NCBI RefSeq assembly: GCF_040958095.1
Contig: NC_091217.1
Span: 9,949,874 to 10,013,873 of the forward strand
From: Procambarus clarkii
Lineage: Eukaryota > Arthropoda > Malacostraca > Decapoda > Cambaridae
Direction of reading: 5' to 3'
Length of the DNA: 64,000 nt
In this document: piece by piece, positions 24,011-34,875 of the stretch
Position numbering within the stretch: the stretch's first letter is position 1
Layout: every line of letters begins with the position of its first letter
Position numbers and translations under genes: made by a program
Notes under the pieces: generated by a model
What the model was told of the DNA's origin: nothing
Database searches by the model: none
What the model saw: the letters and a program-made list of their open reading frames with translations, nothing else

Positions 24011-24015
24011 ACCAG

Positions 24016-24245
24016 ACAATGAGCACAATAACGTGGGTGAAGATATGGTGACCAAACCGCACATCACGAGGTGGTGAAGCGACGACTTGGTAATGGTCCA
24101 CGACGGACTCAGACGTCGTCGTTTCTCCATGTGCCGGCGATGAGTCACAATAACGTGGCTAAAGTATTTTGACCAGACCACACACTAGAAGGTGAAGGGA
24201 CGACGACGTTTCGGTCCGTCCTGGACCATTCTCAAGTCGATTCTC
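24016..24245 (-). repeat. GGTCC-hairpin repeat family, two tandem copies
   Basis: A diverged copy (about 24016-24128) is followed by a well-preserved one (about 24133-24245), both in minus orientation. The preserved copy carries GGTCCAGGACGGACCGAAAC and ACGTCGTCGTCCC, with the hammerhead-like core at 24199-24236. Confidence 0.75.
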
Positions 24246-24685
24246 CATCTTTTATATATGTGTGGTTTGGTCACCATACTTATTACCACCTGTAAAAGTT
24301 TTACCGGAACTGAGTCTTTCACTAATTCATTATTCTACAAACCTTCCTTTTCCGGCCAACTAAAACAAGTAGGTTTGTTGACGTCTCACATTTTGCTTTA
24401 CGGTCAAAACTTTTCCAATAAGTTTAAATATACATAAAAAATCAAATTTCGGCCATTGTTTTACTTAATTCAAACAGAAGTTTTTCACTTGTTTATTATA
24501 AGTAATGGCTGGAAAATACATGCTTACGTAAAGTCTTGAAATACTTTTGTAAATTAATCTACCAATGGAGTAGTAGTAAAAGGTCTGGGGGAAGGAGAAG
24601 TTGCGTAACTCGTGTGACGGGAAGATGGCGTCCCAGTGTGAAGAACGGCAGCCATGGGGAGTGCTTTATTCCTGCTCTTGTGGCC
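24246..24685. other. No recognised gene
   Basis: AT-rich spacer with short frames only. Confidence 0.35.
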
Positions 24686-24689
24686 GTGT

Positions 24690-24892
24690 GGAGTAGTAGA
24701 CAAATGGAGTGCATTAGGAAGTGATGTGGTGGAGGCTGACTCCATACACAGCTTCAAGTGTAGATATGATAGAGCCCAGTAGGCTCAGGAACCTGTACGC
24801 CAGTTGATTGACAGTTGAGAAGTGGGACCAAAGAGTCAGAGCTCAACCCTTGCAAGCACAACTAGGCAAGTATAACTAGGTAAGTACACCTC
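24690..24892 (+). mobile_element. LINE 3' end, copy upstream of the main LINE
   Basis: It contains GTGGTGGAGGCTGACTCCAT, the end of the ORF (SFKCRYDRAQ-like), GGACCAAAGAGTCAGAGCTC and the doubled terminus AACTAGGCAAGTATAACTAGG TAAGTAC. It is truncated at its 5' end and carries no CA tail. Confidence 0.85.
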
Positions 24893-25029
24893 TCGCTGGC
24901 TCGTGCCTTACAAGCGGTCCACCACCACACTGAGTGTGGGGCCAACTCGCCCTCAGCGGTGGCGGAGCCACCGCCTTCCGTGAAAATTTCCGGCTGTGCT
25001 CGAATGCCGAGCGCTGATTACTCTGCTGA

Positions 25030-25222
25030 CTAGGGTGTGTTTGTGTGTTGTAACGTGAGGCTGTGTTTGTGTGTTGTAACGTGAGGCTGTGTTTGTGTGT
25101 TGTAACGTGAGGCTGTGTTTGTGTGTTGTAACGTGAGGCTGTGTTTGTGTGTTGTAACGTGAGGCTGTGTTTGTGTGTTGTAACGTGAGGCTGTGTTTGT
25201 GTGTTGTAACGTGAGGCTGTGT
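25030..25222. repeat. 26-bp minisatellite, about 7 units
   Basis: The unit is TGTGTTTGTGTGTTGTAACG plus TGAGGC, nearly identical throughout. Confidence 0.95.
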
Positions 25223-25436
25223 TTTTGTTTACATGGTGTTGGTGAGGCAGGTGTGAGATGGAGGCACACAAGCTGCCCACGAGCTTCGCACAGCACCTGA
25301 CCCTTAAGACGCTGTACCCGAGCCTTTGTCAGCTGAATGTTGTGGTACTGATTGGCTCCAGCAGGGTTGTAGGAAGGTAATCCAGGTGTGGTACACACAC
25401 GCACGCACACACACCCACACAACTGGGTGTGTGGGA

Positions 25437-25695
25437 GCGGACAATTGGAAACTGAGTGCCCAAATGAGCCACAGAGATATTAGAAAGAACTTTTTTAGTG
25501 TCAGAGTGGTTGACAAATGGAATGCATTAGGCAGTGATGTGGTGGAGGCTGACTCCATACACAGTTTCAAGTGTAGATATGACAGAGCCCGATAGGCTCA
25601 GGAATCTGTACACCTGTTGATTGACGGTTGAGAGGCGGGACCAAAGAGCCAGAGCTCAACCCCCGCAAACACAACTAGGTGAGTACAACTAGGTG

Positions 25696-25698
<3 letters not shown>
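25437..25698 (+). mobile_element. LINE 3' fragment, second tandem copy
   Basis: It encodes SHRDIRKNFFSVRVVDKWNA and LGSDVVEADSIHSFKCRYDR, matching the C-terminus of the long LINE. It ends with two copies of ACAACTAGGTGAGT-AC and then (CA)n at 25698-25746, into which the next copy is inserted. Confidence 0.9.
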
Positions 25699-25746
<48 letters not shown>

Positions 25747-25748
<2 letters not shown>

Positions 25749-28196
25749 CGTGGAGAGCCAAACTATTGGAGGTGGTGACAAGCAACTTTTTAACGCAGCA
25801 TGTCGGAGAACCCACAAGGATGAGAGGCAATGACGAACCAGCGAGACTCGACCTAGTCTTCACTCTGAACGACTCCGACATAAGAGAAATCGGTTTTGAG
25901 GACCCAGTAGGAATGAGCGACCACAGTGTACTGGTGTTTGAGTACTTGATTGAAGAAGGGTTATTGAACTCGAGGAGGGATACCGAAACCAAAAGGTTAG
26001 CATACCGAAAGGGAAACTATGAGGGGATAAGAAAATTCCTAACAGATATAGCATGGGAAACAGAGCTCAGGGGAAAGACGGCCCAAGATATGATGGATTA
26101 CATCACGCAGAAGTGCAAGGACGCAGCAAACAAGTTTGTCCCAGTCCAAAAGGAAAACAGAGAAATGAAGATGAGAAACCCATGGTTTAATCAAAGATGT
26201 AGGCTAGCTAAGCAGCAAAGTAAAAGGGCATGGAGAAACTATAGGAATAACAGGACACTGGAGAGCAGAGAAAGATACCAGAATGCCAGGAATGAATATG
26301 TCAGGATGAGAAGAGAGGCAGAAAGACAATACGAAAATGACATCGCAAGCAAGGCAAAGACTCAGCCTAAATTGTTGCATAGCCACATTAGGAGAAAAAC
26401 AACAGTAAAGGAACAGGTTATGAGATTAAGGATAGGGGCGGAAGGATTCACTACAAATGACAAGGAAGTGTGTGAGGAATTGAATAAGAAATTCCAGGAG
26501 GTCTTCACCTTAGAACAAGGAGAAATTCCAGAGGTAAGTGAGGGAATAGCTAACCAGGAACCACTGGAAGAGTTTGAGATTACCAGTGGGGAAGTAAGGA
26601 AGTGTTTACTAGAGTTGGACGTGACGAAGGCTATAGGCCCAGATGGAATCTCCCCTTGGGTTCTAAAGGAAGGAGCAAGAGAACTGAGCCTACCACTCTC
26701 CATAGTGTATAACAAATCACTGGCAACAGGGGAACTGCCAGATACTTGGAAAGCAGCTAACGTAGTCCCGATATACAAGAAAGGGGATAGACAGGAGGCA
26801 CTGAACTACAGGCCAGTGTCCCTAACCTGCATACCATGCAAGCTGATGGAGAAGATTGTGCGAAAAAAACTAGTGGAGCATCTGGAGCGAAGGAACTTTG
26901 TAACACAGCATCAACATGGGTTCAGGGATGGCAGGTCCTGCCTCACAGGGTTACTTGAATTCTACGACCAGGCAACAAAAATAAGGCAAGAAAGAGAAGG
27001 GTGGGCAGACTGCATATTTTTGGATTGTCAGAAAGCCTTTGATACAGTGCCACACAAGAGGCTAGTGCGAAAGTTGGAGATGCAGGCTGGAGTGAGAGGG
27101 AAGGTACTCCGGTGGATAGAGGAATACCTACGCAACAGGAGACAACGAGTCTGTGTGAGGGGTGAGGTCTCAGATTGGCGAGACGTCACAAGTGGAGTCC
27201 CGCAGGGGTCAGTCCTTGGACCTATACTGTTTCTGGTATATGTAAATGATCTCCCAGAGGGTATAGATTCGTTCCTCTCAATGTTTGCCGACGATGCAAA
27301 AATTATGAGGAGGATTGAAACAGAGGATGATAGTAGGAGGCTACAAGATGACCTGGATAGACTGAGTGAATGGTCCAACAAATGGCTGTTGAAGTTCAAC
27401 CCGAGTAAATGCAAAGTAATGAAACTAGGCAGTGGAAACAGGAGGCCAGGCACAGGATACAGAATAGGAGATGAAGTACTTAATGAAACAGACAGAGAGA
27501 AAGATCTAGGAGTTGATATTACACCAAACCTGTCTCCTGAAGCCCACATAAAGAGAATAACGTCTGCGGCATATGCGAGGCTGGCTAACATCAGAACGGC
27601 GTTCAGGAACCTGTGTAAGGAATCATTCAGAATCTTGTACACCACATATGTAAGACCAATCCTGGAGTATGCGGCCCCAGCATGGAGCCCGTACCTTGTC
27701 AAGCACAAGACGAAGCTGGAAAAAGTCCAAAGGTATGCTACTAGACTAGTCCCAGAACTAAGAGGCATGAGTTATGAGGAAAGGCTGCGGGAAATGCACC
27801 TCACGACACTGGAAGACAGAAGAGTAAGGGGGGACATGATCACAACCTACAAAATCCTCAGGGGAATCGACCGGGTAAACAAGGACGAACTTTTCAACAC
27901 TGGTGGGACGCGAACAAGGGGACACAGGTGGAAGCTGAGTACCCAAATGAGCCACAGAGACGTTAGAAAGAACTTTTTCAGTGTCAGAGTAGTTAGCAAA
28001 TGGAATGCATTAGGAAGTGATGTGGTGGAGGCTGACTCCATTCACAGTTTCAAATGTAGATATGATAGAGCCCAATAGGCTCAGGAATCTGTACACCAGT
28101 TGATTGACGGTTGAGAGGCGGGACCAAAGAGCCAGAGCTCAACCCCCGCAAGCACAATTAGGTAAGTACAATTAGGTAAGTACACACACACACACG
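25747..28196 (+). mobile_element. 5'-truncated non-LTR retrotransposon (jockey/CR1-like LINE)
   Basis: The element starts directly after a CA microsatellite, inside the endonuclease domain (reading WRAKLLEVVTSNFLTQHVGE), and runs through RT to the 3' terminus. There AATTAGGTAAGTAC occurs twice and is followed by ACACACACAC. It is one of at least eight copies or fragments of this family in the window (8458, 24690, 25437, 41207, 46757, 54020 and 60018 are others). Confidence 0.93.
25766..28078 (+). CDS. LINE ORF2 product: endonuclease C-terminus and reverse transcriptase (partial)
   Basis: An uninterrupted frame of 770 codons. Numbering starts at a TTG, because the true start is lost by 5' truncation. 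Residues 1-60 are the end of an APE-type endonuclease, with RLDLVFT and the catalytic GMSDHSV (SDH at 51-53). The RT domain follows: GPDGISPWVLK, NYRPVSL, FLDCQKAFDTVPH, GVPQGSVLGP (from residue 477) and the catalytic FADD (507-510). The C-terminal part (SFRILYTTYVRPILEYAAPA) is typical of jockey/CR1 groups. It ends SFKCRYDRAQ and TAG. With the RT intact but the 5' part missing, it cannot retrotranspose alone, though the clean frame suggests a recent insertion. Confidence 0.93.
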   Translation: MEVVTSNFLTQHVGEPTRMRGNDEPARLDLVFTLNDSDIREIGFEDPVGMSDHSVLVFEYLIEEGLLNSRRDTETKRLAYRKGNYEGIRKFLTDIAWETELRGKTAQDMMDYITQKCKDAANKFVPVQKENREMKMRNPWFNQRCRLAKQQSKRAWRNYRNNRTLESRERYQNARNEYVRMRREAERQYENDIASKAKTQPKLLHSHIRRKTTVKEQVMRLRIGAEGFTTNDKEVCEELNKKFQEVFTLEQGEIPEVSEGIANQEPLEEFEITSGEVRKCLLELDVTKAIGPDGISPWVLKEGARELSLPLSIVYNKSLATGELPDTWKAANVVPIYKKGDRQEALNYRPVSLTCIPCKLMEKIVRKKLVEHLERRNFVTQHQHGFRDGRSCLTGLLEFYDQATKIRQEREGWADCIFLDCQKAFDTVPHKRLVRKLEMQAGVRGKVLRWIEEYLRNRRQRVCVRGEVSDWRDVTSGVPQGSVLGPILFLVYVNDLPEGIDSFLSMFADDAKIMRRIETEDDSRRLQDDLDRLSEWSNKWLLKFNPSKCKVMKLGSGNRRPGTGYRIGDEVLNETDREKDLGVDITPNLSPEAHIKRITSAAYARLANIRTAFRNLCKESFRILYTTYVRPILEYAAPAWSPYLVKHKTKLEKVQRYATRLVPELRGMSYEERLREMHLTTLEDRRVRGDMITTYKILRGIDRVNKDELFNTGGTRTRGHRWKLSTQMSHRDVRKNFFSVRVVSKWNALGSDVVEADSIHSFKCRYDRAQ

Positions 28197-28925
28197 GAGT
28201 AGCTCAGTAATAAAGCTGGGAGTAGAAAATGAAAGATCGGACTTTGGTACCAAATGGGAGATGACTGGATGAGTTAGAGGGAAGACTAGGGACCTCACCT
28301 TACTGGAGGAAGGTGGCAGTGCCATACAAGATTCTGGTGTAATTGACTTAAACAAAGAAGCGGTGTTCTAAGTAAGGAACAACAGAAAGAGAGGACATAG
28401 ATGAAAAAATATTAAGTGATACACAGATAATAATGAATTCTTATATTTATGATTCTTAGGCTAAATATAGAGTATATGCTGTATTTATCAGGGTTCTCAA
28501 TACAGTTTTACATAAAGGTGTTAAAGGAAAAGTTGAGAATTGCCATTGCATTACTCTGCTAGTGGTTAAAATGCGGGGCTTAAGGGAGATACTCGACCCT
28601 GTTAGCACGTCTAGGCGAGTACAACTGACTTTGCTACACGCGCACCTATGAAAATATGGGACTACATATATTCATATATATGCAACTGTCTGTGTGTTCG
28701 TTAAAATTGCATGAATAATATTTTTTGCCAATATAGTTGCAAGTGAACGCCGAGATTGGCACTGCAACAGTCAGTGAGGTGGCACTCTGACGCCGCACCT
28801 TTGTCCTGCACTCTGAGGACAAAGGTGCACTCAGCCACTCTGTACATTGTGACCGTCAGGGAGTGCGTGTCTTCCCCATGGGGCTCAACACCATCAAAAG
28901 TGGTGTTTTAATGTCATTTAAACGA
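28197..28925. other. No recognised gene; one perfect hairpin
   Basis: AT-rich spacer. At 28795-28828 a 13-bp perfect stem GCACCTTTGTCCT/AGGACAAAGGTGC encloses an 8-base loop. Confidence 0.45.
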
Positions 28926-28927
28926 CC

Positions 28928-29193
28928 GGGGAGCCGGTCGGCCGAGCGGACAGCACACTGGACTTGTGATCCTGTGGTCCTGGGTTCGATCCCAGGCGCC
29001 GGCGAGAAACAATGGGCAGAGTTTCTTTCACCCTATGCCCCTGTTACCTAGCAGCAAAATAGGTACCTGGGTGTTAGTCAGCTGTCACGGGCTGCTTCCT
29101 GGGGGTGGAGGCCTGGTCGAAGACCGGGCCGCGGGGACACTAAAAAGCCCCGAAATCATCTCAAGATAACCTCAACAAGATAACCTCGGGAAG
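28928..29193 (+). mobile_element. tRNA-derived SINE (family A), copy 2
   Basis: The head GAGCCGGTCGGCCGAGCGGA, B-box GGTTCGATCCCAGGCGCCGG, and the body with TAGGTACCTGGGTGTTAGTC all match copy 1. The tail has three AAGATAACCTC repeats. This is the best-preserved + strand copy. Confidence 0.88.
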
Positions 29194-29588
29194 GTCAGTA
29201 GTTCCACCTTGTGGGGGAACCTCGATACTAGCTTTAAGTATATTTATATATACGTAGGCTTTCTGTCCCCGATAACAGAAATTATATTTTGTAGCATATT
29301 TAACTTATTTAAAAAAAAAACTGAAGATAAGCTCTTCTCGTTCATAAAATGACGCTCGAGTTTGCGAGTCAATATGACTGGCAAATTAACGCGCCTCAAC
29401 TAACACTGAAGATGTGAAAATGTTGAGAAGCTATGAATATTGGGGCTGGTGGTGGGGGAGTGTTGCGTCTGACCTCCGCCACGGTAAATAAACTCCCTGG
29501 ATTTTACAGTGGAGAAGTTTCCCAGAGTTCTGGCTTGGCTCTGGCCGCCTCTGGCACTCCTCTACACCGCTCTCTCTCTCTCTTGCTC

Positions 29589-29589
<1 letters not shown>

Positions 29590-29624
<35 letters not shown>
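29590..29624. repeat. (CA)n microsatellite at a SINE 5' edge
   Basis: About 34 bp of CA sit immediately before the SINE head at 29625. Confidence 0.95.
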
Positions 29625-29626
<2 letters not shown>

Positions 29627-29820
29627 TCTGGTAGCTGAGTGGACAGCGCGCAGGACTCATAATTCTGTGTCCCGGGTTCGATTCCTGGACTAGGCAGAAA
29701 CAAATGGGTAAAAGTTTTTTTTCACCCTGATGCCTCTGTTATTTAGCAGAAAATAGGTGCCTGGGAGTTAGCCAGCTTTTACGGGCTGCTTCCTGTGTGT
29801 GTGTGTGTGTGTGTGTGTGG
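29625..29820 (+). mobile_element. tRNA-derived SINE (family A variant), copy 3
   Basis: The head GGTCTGGTAGCTGAGTGGAC resembles a tRNA D-arm. The B-box GGGTTCGATTCCTGG and body (GAAACAAATGGGTAAAAG, TTTCACCC, CGGGCTGCTTCCTG) follow, and the tail is replaced by (GT)n at 29794-29818. Confidence 0.8.
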
Positions 29821-29924
29821 AAGGTGGGGGGGAAATGAACCATATGACAATATATGGCTTTATATATATATATGTAATATAATATGTAATGTAATATAAT
29901 ATGTAATGGCTTTATATAATATGT

Positions 29925-30065
29925 AATGCAACTGAAAACTCACACCCCAGAAGTGACTCGAACCCATACATATAATATAGCTGTTGGTACTGTGGGTGAT
30001 GGGTACAAGACTTGGACTGTTGTACCATTGATTCCATAAAGGGCCCAAGTACGTAGTCATCAACT
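29925..30065 (-). mobile_element. tRNA-derived SINE (family D)
   Basis: On the minus strand, ATGGTACAACAGTCCAAGTC is followed about 40 bases later by TATGGGTTCGAGTCACTTCT, a B-box. The body GGGGTGTGAGTTTTCAGTTG ends in TATA-type repeats. Confidence 0.6.
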
Positions 30066-30810
30066 GAGCCTAACATTTCGTAAACATAAGACTGTATTAA
30101 GCCTGGCATTATATATTTAGGCCTAAAACAGGTTAGGTTCACCATTAGGCTGTTGCAGTTTTTGTTATGTCCTTTGGAATAGCAGTTCCATATAACGTTG
30201 ACTGTTTGGGTCTAGCAATCCTTATTCTGTTACACTGTAGGTACAGTTACTGTCAGTGTGGTGGGGCAGGTTAGTGTTTGTACACTGTGCATCATGTAGA
30301 GTACTGCTCCACCACCAGTGTTTGTACACTGTGCATCATGTAGAGTACTGCTCCACCACCTCCCTCTAACTTGGGGCTGTGACAATCCGTTGCCACCATT
30401 TGTAAGGCTCTGACGCCTCTCAACTTTCTGAAATTCTGAACTCTCATGTGTGGATTGGGTCATTCATTCCTTCATTGCCTAAGTGTTACATGTATATTTT
30501 CAGATAACACTAAAGACAATTATTGAGTTGAATCTGGACTCGGTATCTGGACGGTGATAACCATTAATGGCAGTTAACGAGATAATCCCCACTTGTTGGT
30601 TGGCTCGTACCTCGGGCCGGAAAGTTAACATCAGTGGCTCCCGGGAGAGTAGTTACCTGCCCAGGTTTCATTTTCTCAATGTTTCCTAGTTTGAATCGTA
30701 TTTGTTTTACGGTTTGGTTACGTAAACCAACGATTTAGCAAGAGATCTGGCGGTGAGAAGGATCTATGTATAAGGAGGTTCTGGCCGTGAGATCAGAAAG
30801 CATGGCAGGA
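30066..30810. other. No recognised gene; short direct duplication
   Basis: Near 30265-30360, GTGTTTGTACACTGTGCATC and ATGTAGAGTACTGCTCCACC are tandemly duplicated once. No coding signal is seen. Confidence 0.4.
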
Positions 30811-30814
30811 TGTG

Positions 30815-31148
30815 CACAATACCCCCGTTGAAAAGCAGAAGTACAATAGGTACTCTGAGAGAGAACTCTATCAACATCAAGGGCCCGAGACTGTTCAACA
30901 CTCTCCCACTACACGTGGGAGAGTGTTGAACATAACTGGCCGACTCCCTCACAGTGTTCGAGAGAACTCGACAAACGCCTCCAAAGAATACCTAATCAAC
31001 CAGGTTGTGATTCATACGTCAGGCTGCTAGCAGCCGAGTACAACGTCCTGGTTGACCAGACGCCCAATCGGGAGGCCTTTTAGGAGACCGGGCCGCGGGA
31101 CCGTTGAGCCCCGGAAGCTACACAAGGTAGCCTTAAGGTAGGTGAGAA
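30815..31148 (+). mobile_element. LINE 3' fragment of another family, with inserted hairpin
   Basis: Broken frames give RENSINIKGPRLFNTLP and later RSLTVFER-like text, typical of the C-terminus of CR1-type ORFs. The tail GACCGGGCCGCGGGACCGTTGAGCC resembles the SINE family A tail. At 30893-30931 a 17-bp perfect hairpin (GTTCAACACTCTCCCAC stem, 5-base loop) interrupts the ORF relic. Confidence 0.6.
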
Positions 31149-31449
31149 GGGCCTAGGCATTAGGAGGTCCTAGGCGGCACCAAAATGGAAAGCCTTAAGA
31201 AAGGAGTGTGGTCTATGCCTTTACTTGCCCACTTGAGGACTGTCAGCCCCATCAGTGTCAGCATATGTCCAAGACGACAACAGCTATTTGAAGGCAAGTG
31301 ACAGTGCACAAACAACCAGGCTCCATCAAGAATCACATCATTTCTAGACTCAGTTAGACCAGTACCTGAAGTATCATGACCAGCAATGTCTAAAATTTTC
31401 GGCAGATAAAATACCAATAGAAGATTTGACATAGCCGATATGCTAGATG

Positions 31450-31535
31450 ATTGTGCTTCCTGAGGGTGGAGGCCTGGTCGAGGACCGGGCCGCGGGGACA
31501 CTAAGCCCCGAAATCATCTCAAGATAAACCTCTCA
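31450..31535 (+). mobile_element. SINE family A tail fragment
   Basis: GGAGGCCTGGTCGAGGACCG through CCCCGAAATCATCTCAAGAT to AACCTC, without the tRNA-like head. Confidence 0.75.
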
Positions 31536-32000
31536 GGAAGAAGATGTCACACACTCATTGAAATATCAACAGCCAACTTACACTTAATTCTACTATTAAT
31601 ACGACCAAGACGGAACTGCCACCTCCAGCCACAGTGCTCCAGTCGACACGGAGCGAGTAACACCGCGTCTTATCCTTCATGGAGTGTGGGCAGCTCCTGG
31701 GCCTCACCTGGCAGGGGGCAACCTTCATCAACACCCACCGCAAACACTGGCGAATATGAAGCTCTGAAGGAGGATGTAAAGAGAAAGAAAGCTGCCACGA
31801 CGCTGGCGACTTCCATGAAGAGCCATCACGGTGAAATATTTTACCAGAGACTTCGTCTCTAGGTTATGAATTTACCTACAAAGTCAGAGGAGATCTCTTG
31901 TTTGGAGTTTGGCAAGACTGAGATGTCCTGACAAACATGATCAAAGTCTGCCGTGTGTTTTGTACGTAGTTAGTGTGTGATCATCCGTTTGCTCCCTTCT
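31536..32000. other. No recognised gene
   Basis: Short frames only; nothing recognised. Confidence 0.35.
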
Positions 32001-32206
32001 ATCTCCCTCCCTCCCTTCTTTCTCGCCCCCTCTCTTTCCTGCCCTTCTCTTTTCCTGCCCCCCTCTCTCTTTCCCGCCCCCTCTCTCTCTCTTTCCCGCC
32101 CCCTCTCTCTCTCTTTCCCGCAGCCCCTCTCTCTCTCTCTTTCCCGCAGCCCCTCTCTATCCCGCCTCTAGCATTTAAGGTTCTACTGTATTGCCACGAA
32201 CAAATC

Positions 32207-32290
<84 letters not shown>

Positions 32291-32320
32291 TATATTATAT
32301 TATATTATATTATATTACAT
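32001..32320. repeat. CT-rich tract followed by (TA)n and (TATAT)n
   Basis: Imperfect CCCTCTCTCTCTTTCCCGCC-type units (32030-32165) are followed by (TA)n at 32208-32285 and a pentanucleotide TATAT run to about 32317. Confidence 0.93.
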
Positions 32321-32549
32321 CCACAAATTTTAAGCCATGGCTTGGAAATTTATTATGCGTGATATTACAGATGTATACCTTCAGTTATGAGTTAGGTATT
32401 GGGTGAAGCAGCAGCCAGGTGTGGGAGACGCACACACACATGACCAGGTGATCTCATTCTTGGAACAGGTATTTTGACGAGAAAATGTTTCCAATGCGAG
32501 TCAAGCGCGGAGTAAACGATCACTGGTGCAGTGATGTCCTCTGTCGCTC

Positions 32550-32745
<196 letters not shown>

Positions 32746-32859
32746 CCCTTTCTCCTATCAGCCTCAGCAGGTCACTCCCACCCCTGCAGGCCACGCCTAC
32801 ACCTGCAGGCCACGCCTACACCTGCAGGCCACTCCTACACCTGCAGAACACGCCCAGCT

Positions 32860-33283
32860 TTTGCGAACACTGTTCACTTTCTTCCACCTCCAACCCGTCT
32901 TGTACCTGTCCGGCGTGAGGCAGGGGACTGTCATTTCCTGTCTCTTTCTCCCCTCCTCTTTCTACGTAGCTATCTCTCCATATTTAACTCTGTCTATATT
33001 CGTCACTGTCTTTCACCTCTCGCCCATACCCGTGTGTGAAAGACAGAGGGGAGTGACGGAGATACTGTGGGAGATTATATATAATGCCTTTCACTAGGTT
33101 AAATAAAGCGCCTCCCCCCCCCCTTCATGAAAGGACTGTGGTAGGAATAAAGAATATAGATATGCATTGGTGGGAGTTCACAAGTTAGTTCTACAACAGT
33201 TCTACAACTACAAGTTCCCCAACAATGTGTTTTTTTCTGTCTTTTCTCCGAGATAATGAATTGGTACCGTGGACCAGTGAAGC

Positions 33284-33284
<1 letters not shown>
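32860..33284. other. No recognised gene
   Basis: Spacer with pyrimidine-rich patches and no coding signal. Confidence 0.35.

Positions 33285-33366
<82 letters not shown>
33285..33366. repeat. (TC)n microsatellite
   Basis: About 80 bp of uninterrupted TC. Confidence 0.97.
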
Positions 33367-33367
<1 letters not shown>

Positions 33368-34350
33368 CAGACTGTCAGTGAGAGCCTTAAGCGACGCTTT
33401 CAGTTAGACTCGGTGGCCAGCATGTCCTCCTAAGATGTCCCAACGTGAAGAAAACGGTCAATGTAAAGTGTCCTCTCTTAACCTACCAGAGGACCCAAAA
33501 CAGAAAACGGGACAGTACGTCACTTTCGCCAGCCGCTTCCATTTTCTAGTACGACAATTTTTGGTCTTATGTAACGCATGCGAGCGAAAAGCGACTGTTC
33601 TTAGTATAGGATAGGTTGTGGTGGCGTACCGCATGTACCCGCACGACAACGCAGATAACGTTACCTGATTTCTTATCCGTGTGTAATGCTGCTAGTGAAT
33701 TAGTGGAAGAGATACTGCCAGAAGCACCTCAAACATCTTATTAGGATTCATGTTTCCTTGTTCACTGTTGGAGCCAGTCAGTGTGACAGTCTTCCGGGGC
33801 TCCTCATCCCACCAACTTCCACAAACGATCACAAACAGACCCACTGGGATTGCCTCATACCGGAGAGTATTGCTAATATATACTAACCGCAGAGAGGTTC
33901 CACAAATATAAAAGACAGTCTCGCTGTCCAGGCCCTTCATACTGGAAACTCAATTTTAGCTGTCCCAAATTCCTCTCTGTGTTGGCCACATTGGGACCAG
34001 TACGACCACCAGAGTGTCATATGTCCCAAGTCGGAGCGAAACTTTACTTACAATAAAAGACGTCAATGATAACATTGACAATTGTTTGGCTACAGGCAAG
34101 CGTCCAATGTAAAGGGATCCCCCCAGTCTGTTGTCCTGTCGACCGTCAGACGCGACCACCGGGGACACCCTGCAACCTGGAGGGGGCGGTAGACAGGTGT
34201 GCGTTGACACATGTGTGCCAGAGTGTTGCCAACGCTGGCACACGTGTCCTGTGAACATTGACAGTTGTGGTGGCATGTGGTCTGGCTGCAGCACAGCCAA
34301 CACTGCACATCCACTACCTTTGTCACACCATTCTCACTTTTCATCACTTA
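33367..34350. other. No recognised gene; cysteine-rich open frames
   Basis: Frames at 34066-34254 and 34131-34361 (+) give cysteine-rich text such as PVCCPVDRQTRPPGTPC and QVCVDTCVPECCQRWHTC. There is no complete domain, no splice-site support and no second copy, so I do not call a gene. Confidence 0.3.
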
Positions 34351-34356
34351 TTTATA

Positions 34357-34457
<101 letters not shown>

Positions 34458-34618
34458 TATATTTTGGTAGCAGTCTTTCCTGTAGACATATTTTATTAAA
34501 TATGACCGAAAAAGTAAGATTAATAATTCTAACACGAATTTTCTCAATCTTTCGTACATTATGCTTCACTGTTGGAGGTAAATCAAAAATCACTTCTCCA
34601 AAATTCATTTTTATTTCT

Positions 34619-34671
34619 AGTCTGACGCGACACGGGCGCGTTTCGTAAAACTTATTACATTTTCAAAGACT
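34619..34671 (-). ncRNA. Hammerhead-ribozyme-like motif in PLE 3' UTR (copy 3)
   Basis: Same sequence as the other three PLE copies, minus strand. See 38616-38668. Confidence 0.55.
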
Positions 34672-34875
34672 TCACAAATACACAACTGATTAGAACTTGC
34701 GTTTCCCTGATTTTATATCTACATTTGAGTGAGGTGGGAAGGGTGATGTGGCATTACATTTGAGTAAGGTGGGAAGGATGATGTGGCATTAGAGGATATT
34801 AATAGGGTATTAAAAGTATCAACACAAGACAGAACACGAAACAATGGATATTGAATAGAAGTGTTTGTAGAAAGC

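Noticed and set aside
28928..29005. Functional tRNA gene
   Set aside because: A- and B-box-like motifs are present but the cloverleaf is degenerate and the sequence continues into a shared SINE body; five copies are in the window.
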